Shown here piece by piece: positions 15,344 through 22,159 of a stretch of DNA of 29,849 nucleotides (position 1 is its first letter; each line of letters opens with the position of its first letter). A program made the position numbers and the translations under genes. The DNA lies in NCBI GenBank assembly GCA_910584715.1, contig CAJUAN010000034.1, positions 1-29,849 on the forward strand, written 5' to 3'. The stretch is from an uncultured Oscillospiraceae bacterium (GTDB lineage: Bacteria > Bacillota > Clostridia > Oscillospirales > Ruminococcaceae). Under the pieces are notes generated by a model. That model ran no database searches. It was not told the origin of the DNA and saw only the letters and a program-made list of their open reading frames with translations.

Positions 15344-15736
15344 ATGAGATCAAGAATTATCCCGACAGTACCCGAAACGGTTTTGTCCTATAATCTTGGG
15401 GAAAAGGAATCCCTGCTTGAAGAGGCGGCGGCTTCACTGAATATGAAGCACACGAAGATACCATCCGATAAGGCGGGGGAGCCGATAGGATTTTTAGCGG
15501 GATACGGAGGTTTTGTTTCCAACGGCGTTTCCGTTACAGCCGAGGGAGAGTGCGTTATATTTTCGGGCATATCAAGCAAGCGGCTGGACGCGCTTCTCAA
15601 AGCCATGCGGGAAAAGGGACTTGATGACATACCGCTGAAAGCCGTTGTCACCCAACATAATCAGAGCAGATCCGTTAAGTGGCTCCTGGAGGAGCTGGAA
15701 AAGGAAAGAAAAGCTATTGAGGAGCAAAAAAGATGA
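15344..15736 (+). CDS. DUF3783 family protein
   Basis: The 130-residue cytosolic protein ends with a DUF3783-type segment: LDALLKAMREKGLDDIPLKAVVT followed by QHN and WLLEELEKERKA. This family (Pfam PF12646) is short and of unknown function. Of two nearby ATG codons the second, at 15344, stands 7 bases after AGGAGG, while the first is only 1 base away, so the second is used. The gene overlaps the ArsC-like gene by four bases (ATGA), implying coupled translation. Confidence 0.78.
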   Translation: MRSRIIPTVPETVLSYNLGEKESLLEEAAASLNMKHTKIPSDKAGEPIGFLAGYGGFVSNGVSVTAEGECVIFSGISSKRLDALLKAMREKGLDDIPLKAVVTQHNQSRSVKWLLEELEKERKAIEEQKR

Positions 15737-16065
15737 ACATTCAGATATTCGGAAAATCCAAATGCTTCGACACAAAAAAGGCGGAGCGTTACTTCAAGGA
15801 GCGGGGAATAAAATTTCAGTCGGTGGATATCCTCTCAAAAGGTCTGAGCAAGGGCGAGCTTGACAGCGTCTGCCGCGCCGTGGGAGGTCTTGAAAAGCTT
15901 ATCGACGAAAGCAGCAAGGATTACTGCAATATAAAATACCTGCTCGACGATGCAAAAGCGGACAAGCTTGCGGAATGTCCCAAGCTGTACAGAACGCCAA
16001 TAGTCCGCAACGGCAGGCAGGCAACAGTGGGGTACTGCCCCGAAATATGGGAAAAATGGGAGTAA
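15733..16065 (+). CDS. ArsC/Spx-family thioredoxin-fold protein
   Basis: The 110-residue protein belongs to the ArsC family (Pfam PF03960). It starts NIQIFGKSKC with Cys11 in the active-site position, followed by DTKKAERYFKERGI, a GGLEKLIDESSK segment and TPIVRNGRQATVGYCPEIW. The C-F-D-T sequence lacks the second Cys of Spx-type CxxC redox switches. Classical arsenate reductase needs glutathione, which is not expected in Clostridia, so a general thiol or regulatory role is more likely than arsenate resistance. No ars genes lie nearby. It overlaps the DUF3783 gene by ATGA and ends inside a terminator hairpin. Confidence 0.85.
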   Translation: MNIQIFGKSKCFDTKKAERYFKERGIKFQSVDILSKGLSKGELDSVCRAVGGLEKLIDESSKDYCNIKYLLDDAKADKLAECPKLYRTPIVRNGRQATVGYCPEIWEKWE

Positions 16066-16089
16066 GGCGTGACCATACTCCCGCTTTTT
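16058..16089 (+). terminator. Intrinsic terminator overlapping the ArsC-like stop codon
   Basis: GGGAGTA (16058-16064) pairs with TACTCCC (16076-16082), followed by GCTTTTTA. The 5' arm contains the last codons of the gene. Confidence 0.65.
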
Positions 16090-16399
16090 ATATTCCCAAG
16101 GACGTTATCGCTTCGAGCATTTCCCTCCAGTCGGAAAGCATTTTTTCAAGGTGCGCTTTTCCCGCGGGGGTTATGCGGTAGTATTTACGCGTAGGGCCTC
16201 CCGAGGTCTCACCGGTATAGCTTTCGGTGCAGCCGTCCGCGTGGAGCCGCCTCAGAATGGCGTACACCGTACTTTCGTTTATTTCGGGGAACGCTCCCGT
16301 GACCCTTTTCATTATTTCGTAGCCGTAAAGCTCCCCGCTTGCCGCAACGTGGAGAATACACATTTCCAGCACGCCTTTTTTCATCTGTCCCTTATCCAT
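16088..16399 (-). CDS. PadR-family transcriptional regulator
   Basis: The 103-residue winged-helix protein shows the PadR pattern: KKGVLEMCILHVAASGELYG at the start, GYEIMKRV, ESTVYAILRRLHADG as the recognition helix, then TRKYYRITPAG and a C-terminal dimerisation helix. PadR proteins repress membrane-protein or efflux genes and often their own operon. Its ATG lies 1 base past the stop of the HAAS gene upstream, so the two are co-transcribed and probably coupled. A 12-base inverted repeat over the operon promoter (17441-17486) is the likely operator. Confidence 0.92.
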   Translation of the reverse strand: MDKGQMKKGVLEMCILHVAASGELYGYEIMKRVTGAFPEINESTVYAILRRLHADGCTESYTGETSGGPTRKYYRITPAGKAHLEKMLSDWREMLEAITSLGI

Positions 16400-16400
16400 A

Positions 16401-17414
16401 TCAGCCGACCTTCTTTCTCTTTGTCAGCTTTGCGGTCACCGTCAGTACCAATACTGCAGCCGCAATTACTGCTCCCCACAGGACGTAGTTTCTGCCGCTT
16501 GTCTTCGGTAAAAATAAGTACGACAGAGAATTAGCGTCGGTCGGGTCGATCGCCGAAAGCAGATAGTACCAGTAAAACATAAAGCCCGTAACCGTCATCG
16601 CGGAGTACGCCGAAGCAAGGGTCAGCGCGTTTCTGTGGATAAACGACCATACCAAAAACGCCGAGGCGCAGACGAAAATAATTGTCAAAATATTTGAAAA
16701 GCCGACGCCTATTCCGGAAACATCCCAAATGCTGTCTCTGTCGCCGTTCCAGCTGTTGTACGAGCAGCAAAGCAATACGCCGTTATACACGATAAAGGCT
16801 ATTGCTATTAAAGGTACTGCCGCGAAAGGCTTGGGAGCGTTTTTCCATATAGACACCGCCAACAGTATCATTGCCGCCGAAACAAGTACGGCTGTCAGTA
16901 CAACGTAGGTCTGCAAATTTGTTCCGCCGCGAACCATTCTTTTGGGTATCTGGTCGCACGCCGCGCTTGCCGCCGTCATGCAAAGGCTTCCGAAAAAGGT
17001 AAAGAAATCGCACTTATAGTCCGCAAGCGCGCACCAGAAGCTTTTGCGCTCGAAAAGCACCCACATTATCAGCGGCAGGACATACATTATGGGCAGCACG
17101 TAGCTGTACGTTTTAATATCCACCTCAAAGCCGCAGTATGTATAGACCGCGAAAAGCGCGGCGGATATTATTGCGGGCAGCCACAGTTCCGAAAAGGTTT
17201 TGACACGTTCGCCTCCCGTCTGCTCGTTCAGCAGGGAAGCCGCCGCTGACTTGGGCTCGCCGAGGCTGAGGCATATTTCCTCCTCTGACTTGCCCTCTGC
17301 CGCCCCCGCCTCGAAGCATTCCTCCATATCGGAAACAATTTCGTCTATCTCGCTGTTTGACAGCCTGAACAGCAGCTGCTGACGGAGCTTTGCAAGATAT
17401 TTTTCTTTTGTCAT
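16401..17414 (-). CDS. HAAS (DUF1700) domain multi-pass membrane protein
   Basis: The 337-residue protein starts with a HAAS domain over about residues 1-65: YLAKLRQQLLFRLSNSEIDE, then DMEECFEAGAAEGKSEEEI and LGEPKSAA. After a short linker come many hydrophobic segments (about eight or nine) reaching the basic C-terminus TKRKKVG. HAAS proteins are commonly paired with PadR regulators and are thought to act as small-molecule or stress-responsive membrane partners. ATG at 17414 is used because AAAGGA lies 10 bases ahead; an ATG at 17423 is too close. Here the HAAS gene comes before padR, the reverse of the common order. It lies downstream of a promoter covered by a large inverted repeat. Confidence 0.82.
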   Translation of the reverse strand: MTKEKYLAKLRQQLLFRLSNSEIDEIVSDMEECFEAGAAEGKSEEEICLSLGEPKSAAASLLNEQTGGERVKTFSELWLPAIISAALFAVYTYCGFEVDIKTYSYVLPIMYVLPLIMWVLFERKSFWCALADYKCDFFTFFGSLCMTAASAACDQIPKRMVRGGTNLQTYVVLTAVLVSAAMILLAVSIWKNAPKPFAAVPLIAIAFIVYNGVLLCCSYNSWNGDRDSIWDVSGIGVGFSNILTIIFVCASAFLVWSFIHRNALTLASAYSAMTVTGFMFYWYYLLSAIDPTDANSLSYLFLPKTSGRNYVLWGAVIAAAVLVLTVTAKLTKRKKVG

Positions 17415-17440
17415 ATGTATCATTTCCTTTCTACTAATTA

Positions 17441-17493
17441 TTGAACAGTAGTTCCGCTGGAATTATAATATCATACTACTGTTCAAAAGTCAA
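17441..17493 (-). promoter_or_regulatory. HAAS-padR promoter with 12-base inverted-repeat operator
   Basis: On the minus strand TTGACT (17488-17493) and TATTAT (17465-17470) stand 17 bases apart. The arms TTGAACAGTAGT (17441-17452) and ACTACTGTTCAA (17475-17486) are perfect complements with 22 bases between. One arm falls between the -35 and -10 boxes and the other just past the -10, where a bound repressor would block transcription. PadR is the natural candidate, giving feedback control. Confidence 0.75.
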
Positions 17494-17542
17494 TAGTTTT
17501 GAAAAAATTTTTTCCAAGCTTTGCAGCGGAGTGTAAAATGCA

Positions 17543-17577
17543 TTAAAACGGCGTTCGCCCCGGCAGAGCGAACGCCG
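17543..17577 (-). terminator. Terminator of the second sigma-D gene
   Basis: CGGCGTTCGC pairs with GCGAACGCCG (10 bases, 9-base loop), followed on the minus strand by TTTTAATG. It lies 21 bases after the gene end. Confidence 0.65.
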
Positions 17578-17597
17578 CATATTACAGCTGTTGTTCC

Positions 17598-18641
17598 TTA
17601 CATATAGACCACGGGCACATATCCCTCGATGTACCAGTCCTCGTCACGTTTTCCGCCGAAAGTATTGTCGTTTCCTCCGGCAACTGATCCGCCGCGTCTT
17701 ACGGTTTCAAGCATTGCGCGCATCTGCTCACTGTCGGTAACGCAGTATTTTGCCGCAAATGCGTCTGTCTGTTCGGAAATTTCCTCGGCTATCTGTTTGA
17801 TCTTTTCCGGATCTGCGGTATACGGTTTCTTTGCGCCGCCGCTTTCGGAAGAGTCTTCCGACGATTTTGTTTTGGGGTCGGAAACGATATCCGCAATATC
17901 GGGTATATCCGACGTATCCGTTTTTTTGGTCACGGCTTTGGCTGCGTCTGCCGCCGTATCTCTGATGGACTGCCTCAGCTCGTCCGCAAGCTTTTTCCAG
18001 CGGGAGCCGTCTCCGCCGCTGTTTTTTTCGAGCTGCTCCAGCATTTTAAGCACCGTTACCGCGTCGCTTGATCTGTTCCCGGCGCGGAGGGATTCCCTGT
18101 GCTCTTTCATTCCCTCAAGTATATTTTCAATATTTCTTTTCTTCCTGTTGATTCCGGACTGATCTATGTTGCCCGCCCGAAGAGCTTTATTGCGTTCAAT
18201 AGCTCTGATTATCAGCACCTGACTTCCCGCGGCAGCGTGTTCGCAGCGGGAAATATATTTATCGTAGCTTTCCATAAGTCCCGCGTTAAGCTCGTCGTAC
18301 TCTTCCTTTTTGAATTCGCCACGGGAATACGCTTCGTCAAGCCTTTTTGCCATATTGCCGAAATGGGTGGCAAGCTGCGCCTTTGTCATGCCCGCGCGAA
18401 CCTTCATGTCGAGCTCGGTATCGTAATCCATGAGCCTGTTTACGCTGTCCGCCTGAGGCATTATCTCTCCGGCAGGCGCTTTAATAAAGGTATCCCGTCC
18501 TGCGTTTTCAAGGCCTTCTTTAAGCGGAACAAATTCCTGCTTAGCGTTAGCGTCTTTTATAACGTCCATTATGGGCTTGGCGGGAGCCTTTCCCGTAAGG
18601 GTGTGGAACAGGGTGTTCATGTCCATGCTCGTGATATTCAT
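17598..18641 (-). CDS. Unknown protein under sigma-D control, second case
   Basis: The 347-residue protein has no signal peptide or membrane helix. A conserved-looking N-terminus, MNITSMDMNTLFHTLTGKAP, is followed by a largely helical, charged middle (about 70-240) rich in Lys, Glu and Arg. A low-complexity Ser/Asp/Lys region lies near 245-285, and a tail rich in Gly/Asn/Tyr follows (GGKRDEDWYIEGYVPVVYM). I do not recognise a family. ATG at 18641 follows GAGGAGATG; the frame opens at 18692 but that part overlaps the -10 box. The promoter (18683-18709) is a perfect sigma-D site. Together with the gene at 4338 it suggests a sigma-D regulon outside the flagellar cluster. Confidence 0.72.
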   Translation of the reverse strand: MNITSMDMNTLFHTLTGKAPAKPIMDVIKDANAKQEFVPLKEGLENAGRDTFIKAPAGEIMPQADSVNRLMDYDTELDMKVRAGMTKAQLATHFGNMAKRLDEAYSRGEFKKEEYDELNAGLMESYDKYISRCEHAAAGSQVLIIRAIERNKALRAGNIDQSGINRKKRNIENILEGMKEHRESLRAGNRSSDAVTVLKMLEQLEKNSGGDGSRWKKLADELRQSIRDTAADAAKAVTKKTDTSDIPDIADIVSDPKTKSSEDSSESGGAKKPYTADPEKIKQIAEEISEQTDAFAAKYCVTDSEQMRAMLETVRRGGSVAGGNDNTFGGKRDEDWYIEGYVPVVYM

Positions 18642-18682
18642 AAAAACATCTCCTCGTGCAATTAATTGTCCTATTTGTTTAT

Positions 18683-18709
18683 ATATCGGCAAAAATTTTC
18701 TAAACTTTA
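18683..18709 (-). promoter_or_regulatory. Perfect sigma-D (sigma-28) promoter, second copy
   Basis: On the minus strand TAAA (18706-18709), 15 bases, GCCGATAT (18683-18690). This matches the site at 4270-4296 box for box and has the same spacing. The gene starts about 42 bases downstream of the -10 box. Confidence 0.85.
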
Positions 18710-18933
18710 ATATTTATTTAATGTGTTTAAAATATTAACATTGATTGCTGCCGGCAGAAGACAGACTGCTCTTTATTTGCTTGTTAAGCTAATAAAAAGC
18801 GGTACGCTTGAAAAAATATGATTAAAATTAAGACCGTTTCCGTCCTGCATATGCATATCGGAGCTGAACGTTTTGCACAATTTGCAAGCTTTGCGAAAAA
18901 GCATAATAAAGCTTTATAAGTATGAATTTTCAA

Positions 18934-18996
18934 AAAAATCGGCGGAACGATACCGAAAGTCCCGACAGGAGTTTCGGCATTAGTGAACGTTCCGCC
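18934..18996 (-). terminator. Nested hairpin followed by T-run
   Basis: GGCGGAACG (18941-18949) pairs with CGTTCCGCC (18988-18996), and inside it CCGAAA pairs with TTTCGG, leaving asymmetric internal loops. On the minus strand seven T residues follow. It ends any transcript running on from the deacetylase gene. The rest of 18642-19089 holds the sigma-D promoter and AT-rich sequence; I see no convincing gene there. Confidence 0.6.
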
Positions 18997-19049
18997 ATAT
19001 AAAATAAAACAAGGAGTCCGAAAGTCCGCCGTCTGCATCGGCAAACCGG

Positions 19050-19080
19050 AAATAACATTAAAAAGCGTATGCTTTTAATG
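19050..19080 (-). terminator. Possible weak terminator after the deacetylase gene
   Basis: CATTAAAAGC and GCTTTTTAATG pair around ATAC with one bulge, 10 bases after the stop codon, followed by TTATTT. It is AT-rich and backed up by the stronger hairpin at 18941-18996. Confidence 0.4.
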
Positions 19081-19089
19081 AAAGCAAGG

Positions 19090-19884
19090 TTAAATTTCCG
19101 GGAGCGTAAGCTCAAAGCCTTTCGCTCTCAGATCGTCTATGACCCGCGGCAGTATCTCCGCATTGGTCGCAGATACGCTGTGCAGCAGGAATATCCCGCC
19201 GCCGTGAGCCGCTTTGGTGACCTTTTCAAAAGCCGCCGTTGGGTCTGGCTGGTTATTTACGTCCCAGTCGGGGTAGGCAAAGCTCCACAGAAGAGTTTTG
19301 TAGCCCAGCTTTTGACATACCGCCATGGACTGCTCCGAATATTCTCCGCAGGGAGGTCTGAAATATTTCATTTCGCAGCCGTATTTTTCCTTTACGAATT
19401 CGTGGAGTGACATGATCTCCTTTTCAGCGTCGTCTACGGAAAGCGTCGGGAGCGAAGCGTGCTTCATTCCGTGGTTCCCGATAATGTGACCCTCGTCGAT
19501 CATGCGCTTTACCAGTTCCTCGTTGCGTTCGGCGTAGTCCCCCGTAAGGAAGAACACCGCCTTGACATTTTTTTCCTTTAAGGTATCGAGGATAGGCGCG
19601 GTGTAGCCGTTTTCATAGCCCTGGTCAAAGGTCAGGTGGATAGCCTTATCCTCGTCCAGCATGGCGTAGCAGCCGTACTCCGACATTTCGTCGTTGAACA
19701 TTTCCGCGCCGACGGGACGGTTTTGGTCGTCCGTTTCAACGCCCTGACCGTATCCGTGAGAAGTCCTGTCAAGAGAGTTTATGTCCGTCTGTTCAGCCGA
19801 GACCGTTCCGCAGAGGGAAGCGGAAACGATCCCCGCCGTCAGCGGTACCGCGATAATTTTACCGAATATTGTCTTCTTGAGCAT
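19090..19884 (-). CDS. Polysaccharide deacetylase, PdaA-like
   Basis: The 264-residue secreted enzyme has an N-terminal signal segment (about 1-30) and a NodB-type deacetylase domain. Motifs: HLTFDQGYENGY (catalytic/metal Asp), GNHGMKHASLP with the two metal His, YFRPPCGEYSE, and LLWSFAYPDWD, closed by LLHS. The TFD-GYENGYT signature is typical of PdaA, which removes acetyl groups from muramic acid during muramic-delta-lactam formation in the spore cortex. Sporulation is therefore possible but not shown. GGAGGC precedes the ATG. A 17-base palindrome lies between its promoter region and ribosome site. Confidence 0.88.
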   Translation of the reverse strand: MLKKTIFGKIIAVPLTAGIVSASLCGTVSAEQTDINSLDRTSHGYGQGVETDDQNRPVGAEMFNDEMSEYGCYAMLDEDKAIHLTFDQGYENGYTAPILDTLKEKNVKAVFFLTGDYAERNEELVKRMIDEGHIIGNHGMKHASLPTLSVDDAEKEIMSLHEFVKEKYGCEMKYFRPPCGEYSEQSMAVCQKLGYKTLLWSFAYPDWDVNNQPDPTAAFEKVTKAAHGGGIFLLHSVSATNAEILPRVIDDLRAKGFELTLPEI

Positions 19885-19907
19885 AAGCAGCCTCCGAATA
19901 AATTAAT

Positions 19908-19924
19908 GAATAATACTATTATTC
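19908..19924. other. 17-base palindrome in the deacetylase leader
   Basis: GAATAATA-C-TATTATTC is an 8-base perfect inverted repeat around one base. It lies 24 bases before the start codon and could be a regulator site; an AT-rich chance palindrome is also possible. Confidence 0.35.
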
Positions 19925-20042
19925 TTAGTCTGCCCGCTTTAATTATCACAAGTATATTTTAACACATTTTCCGCCGAAATAAAACTACAGAGCGGTTACA
20001 AATTATGTCAGTTGTCTTACACAGCCAAATCTTTCCAATAAA

Positions 20043-20079
20043 AAAATGTGCGCTATGAAGGTCATGTCCATAACGCACA
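20043..20079 (-). terminator. Terminator of ireB
   Basis: On the minus strand TGTGCGTTATG pairs with CATAGCGCACA (one G-T pair), followed by seven T residues, 4 bases after the ireB stop codon. Confidence 0.85.
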
Positions 20080-20083
20080 CACT

Positions 20084-20332
20084 TTACTCGCCCAGATAAG
20101 ATTTTACAAGAACCTGCAAAAGCTCGTCGCGGTCGATATGCCTGATCAGACTTCTGGCATTATTATATGTGGTTATGTATGTCGGATCCTCAGAAAGAAT
20201 ATATCCCACGATCTGGTTTATTGGATTGTAGCCTTTTTCACGCAGAGCGTCATAAATAATGGTAAGATTTTTCCTGAGGCTTCCCTCTCTGTCCTCGCAG
20301 ACCGAAAAGGTCATTGTCTGGTCGTTATTCAT
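20084..20332 (-). CDS. ireB: IreB-family regulatory phosphoprotein
   Basis: The 82-residue protein matches the IreB (formerly UPF0297, YrzL) family throughout: QTMTFSV, LREKGYNPINQIVGYILSEDPTYIT and ARSLIRHIDRDELL. In Enterococcus faecalis IreB is phosphorylated by the Ser/Thr kinase IreK and adjusts cephalosporin resistance and envelope stress responses. AAGGGG precedes the ATG. In many Firmicutes it is linked to ruvX and a YrzB-type gene, but here it stands alone between its own promoter and terminator. Confidence 0.95.
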   Translation of the reverse strand: MNNDQTMTFSVCEDREGSLRKNLTIIYDALREKGYNPINQIVGYILSEDPTYITTYNNARSLIRHIDRDELLQVLVKSYLGE

Positions 20333-20394
20333 TTATAACACCCCTTCACAAAAATTATGTCCGGCAAATAAAGTATACTCAAACCGACATTCAT

Positions 20395-20423
20395 ATTATA
20401 ACCTATCCTGCAAATAAATACAA
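20395..20423 (-). promoter_or_regulatory. Sigma-A promoter of ireB
   Basis: TTGTAT (20418-20423) and TATAAT (20395-20400) with 17 bases between. A leader of about 55 bases precedes the gene. Confidence 0.65.
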
Positions 20424-20483
20424 GTGTTTTTTGCTAATTTTTTGAAATTGGGAAAAATTTCTTCCAATTAATTGTCGGTTTTA

Positions 20484-20508
20484 TACAAAAAAGTATCTGC
20501 TTTTTGTA
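20484..20508 (-). terminator. Probable terminator of the 20522 lipoprotein gene
   Basis: TACAAAAAG and CTTTTTTGTA pair, AT-rich, about 13 bases after the stop. Its own 3' arm supplies part of the T-run. Confidence 0.45.
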
Positions 20509-20521
20509 TTATACGGCATTT

Positions 20522-21106
20522 TTACCCTTGAACCGGAACATACATATCATTAAGCGGCAGACGGCAGTAATTTATCTGCATACGCCCGCAAATTTCAGGA
20601 TCGAGCACCTGAACATCTATCCATGAGGAAAGATAACAGCCTTTGCCCGCGGCTTCCTGCGGGACGGTCAGCTTTACCGGTATCTCATAGGTTTCATACG
20701 GCTGAAAGGTCTTTTCCTCGCACCAGCCGGCAGCCGCGGGAGAGTTTTTTTCGGAAACATACAGGCAGGCTATATCTTCCGCGCATTCGCCGCCCATTAT
20801 CTGAAGCTCGGCGCTTATCGTCATATCCGTCATATTCGTAAGCTTGTAGACAACGTTAAGCTCCTCGCCCGTCTTATAGAACTTTATTTCCCGCGTGTCG
20901 TAATCGCAGGTCAGGGAGAAAAGTCCAAGCTTTGAAATGGTCATATTTTCCACTTCCGCCCGTGAAAACCGGTCGTAAAATCCCAGAGCTGAGGAGCCCG
21001 CCGTCTGTATGTCCGCGGACTCGCTGTCAGCGGTGCTGTTTCCGCAGGAGGAAAACAGTACCGCTGCCGCCAAAAACACAGCCCAAAGCGCAGCTTTTAA
21101 TTTCAT
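20522..21106 (-). CDS. Lipoprotein of unknown function
   Basis: The 194-residue protein has a lipoprotein signal with lipobox FSSC (Cys21), an Ala/Ser/Asp linker, and then a compact domain that looks like a beta sandwich (ELNVVYKLTNMTDMTISAELQ, then YEIPVKLTVPQ). Such a fold often carries an interaction or stress-sensing role; none can be named here. The second ATG (21106) is chosen because GGGGGA stands at 7 bases, against 1 base for the first. It starts 14 bases after the cell-wall-repeat protein and belongs to that operon. Confidence 0.72.
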   Translation of the reverse strand: MKLKAALWAVFLAAAVLFSSCGNSTADSESADIQTAGSSALGFYDRFSRAEVENMTISKLGLFSLTCDYDTREIKFYKTGEELNVVYKLTNMTDMTISAELQIMGGECAEDIACLYVSEKNSPAAAGWCEEKTFQPYETYEIPVKLTVPQEAAGKGCYLSSWIDVQVLDPEICGRMQINYCRLPLNDMYVPVQG

Positions 21107-21120
21107 AGACATTCCCCCTA

Positions 21121-22005
21121 TCAGTACATGAGAATGCCGTTGTCGCCGAAGGTATAGGTCTTTCCGGAGATTTTATTTACGCCGGTAACGTACATTCCGT
21201 TTTTATAATAGTATCTGTAGCCGTTCTTTCTGACCCATCCGGTGTACTTTCCGCCGCATGCTCCGTCGCTTCCGAAAACGTATCTTACATTGCCGATAAC
21301 CGTATTGTCCGTAAGAGCCGCGCCGTCCATGCCGAAGAAATATTTGCGTGAGCCTATGGTTTTCCAGCCCACATAGTAGCTGCCGTCGGACTGTACATAA
21401 TAAAGCTTGCCATAGATATTGCGAAGCCCCTCGGAGGAATATTCGGGCAGCATATACTCCTCGGCGCTACAGTAGGAAAAACCTCCTATATCGCCGTCAA
21501 CTGACAGGCAGAAGTATTTTCCGCCCTGTTTCCAGCTGTAGCTGGCACTGTAGTAGCCCTTATTACGGTAAACTGTTCTGCCGTTGACTTTCTGCTTGTC
21601 GCCGTATGACTTGATCTGGTCGTACCTGGATTTTCCGGCGGTTTGACTGCTGTATGCGGCAAGAGTGTACTTAGTGCTGCCGAAATCAAATGTTACAGAG
21701 GAACTTGTCTGGTTAAACGAAATATGGTTTATGTTGTCCGCATAATCGGAAAAGCCTTCCGGTACCCATATGGATTCCACGTCCTCAAATGCGTAATACT
21801 CGTCCGTATAGGGATCCCGTACTGTTACGCTTCCGTTATGACTGCGGATATGCTCCGCAAGCTCGTTTACCGAATTAAATTCCGCAGTGGGAGACGGGGT
21901 TTCCCAGTATCCGTCGATAGTGTAAGCCTCTGCTTCCGCCGCAGGGATAACCGATACTGCCATTGCTGCCGCTGCCATCGCCGCAAAAATTTTACTCATT
22001 TTCAT
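21121..22005 (-). CDS. Secreted protein with cell-wall-binding repeats
   Basis: The 294-residue protein has a signal peptide (MKMSKIF, Ala-rich core, cleavage around AEAYT). A middle domain of about 140 residues has no known match. The C-terminal third contains short aromatic-Gly repeats of the choline-binding/glucan-binding type: KLYYVQSDGSYYVGWKTIG, KYFFGMDGAA, VRYVFGSDGAC, GWVRKNGYRYYYKNGMYVTG and KTYTFGDNGILMY. These bind wall polymers and hold the protein at the surface. AAAGGA lies 8 bases before the ATG at 22005. First gene of a two-gene operon. Confidence 0.82.
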   Translation of the reverse strand: MKMSKIFAAMAAAAMAVSVIPAAEAEAYTIDGYWETPSPTAEFNSVNELAEHIRSHNGSVTVRDPYTDEYYAFEDVESIWVPEGFSDYADNINHISFNQTSSSVTFDFGSTKYTLAAYSSQTAGKSRYDQIKSYGDKQKVNGRTVYRNKGYYSASYSWKQGGKYFCLSVDGDIGGFSYCSAEEYMLPEYSSEGLRNIYGKLYYVQSDGSYYVGWKTIGSRKYFFGMDGAALTDNTVIGNVRYVFGSDGACGGKYTGWVRKNGYRYYYKNGMYVTGVNKISGKTYTFGDNGILMY

Positions 22006-22041
22006 AAAAATCATCCTTTCATACAAGTTGAGCGAACGTCT

Positions 22042-22070
22042 TATATAATGAATACAATTCAGAACGGCAA
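22042..22070 (-). promoter_or_regulatory. Promoter of the wall-repeat protein operon
   Basis: TTGCCG (22065-22070) and TATATA (22042-22047) with 17 bases between, 37 bases before the start codon. Confidence 0.55.
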
Positions 22071-22116
22071 AATTTTTCACGGCAGGAAAAAATTTTTAAA
22101 AATATTTATAATAATA

Positions 22117-22145
22117 CTGCCGACCGTGTTATATGCGGTCGGCAG
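22117..22145 (-). terminator. Terminator-like hairpin after the MATE gene
   Basis: CTGCCGACCG and CGGTCGGCAG form a perfect 10-base stem with a 9-base loop, 15 bases after the stop. The following TATTATTATAAATATTTTT is AT-rich without a clean T-run, so termination may be partial. Confidence 0.6.
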
Positions 22146-22159
22146 TTGGCAGTAGGAAT

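Noticed and set aside
15733..16065. Arsenate resistance determinant
   Set aside because: No arsR, arsB or acr3 gene is adjacent, and many ArsC-fold proteins in Clostridia are not arsenate reductases.
18941..19045. Possible c-di-GMP riboswitch, because of a GGCAAACC segment near 19040
   Set aside because: The rest of the GEMM consensus is missing and out of order, and no suitable downstream gene follows.
18784..19115. Two small minus-strand open frames of 86 and 61 codons after the deacetylase gene
   Set aside because: They overlap hairpins, lack good ribosome sites and have no recognisable protein features.
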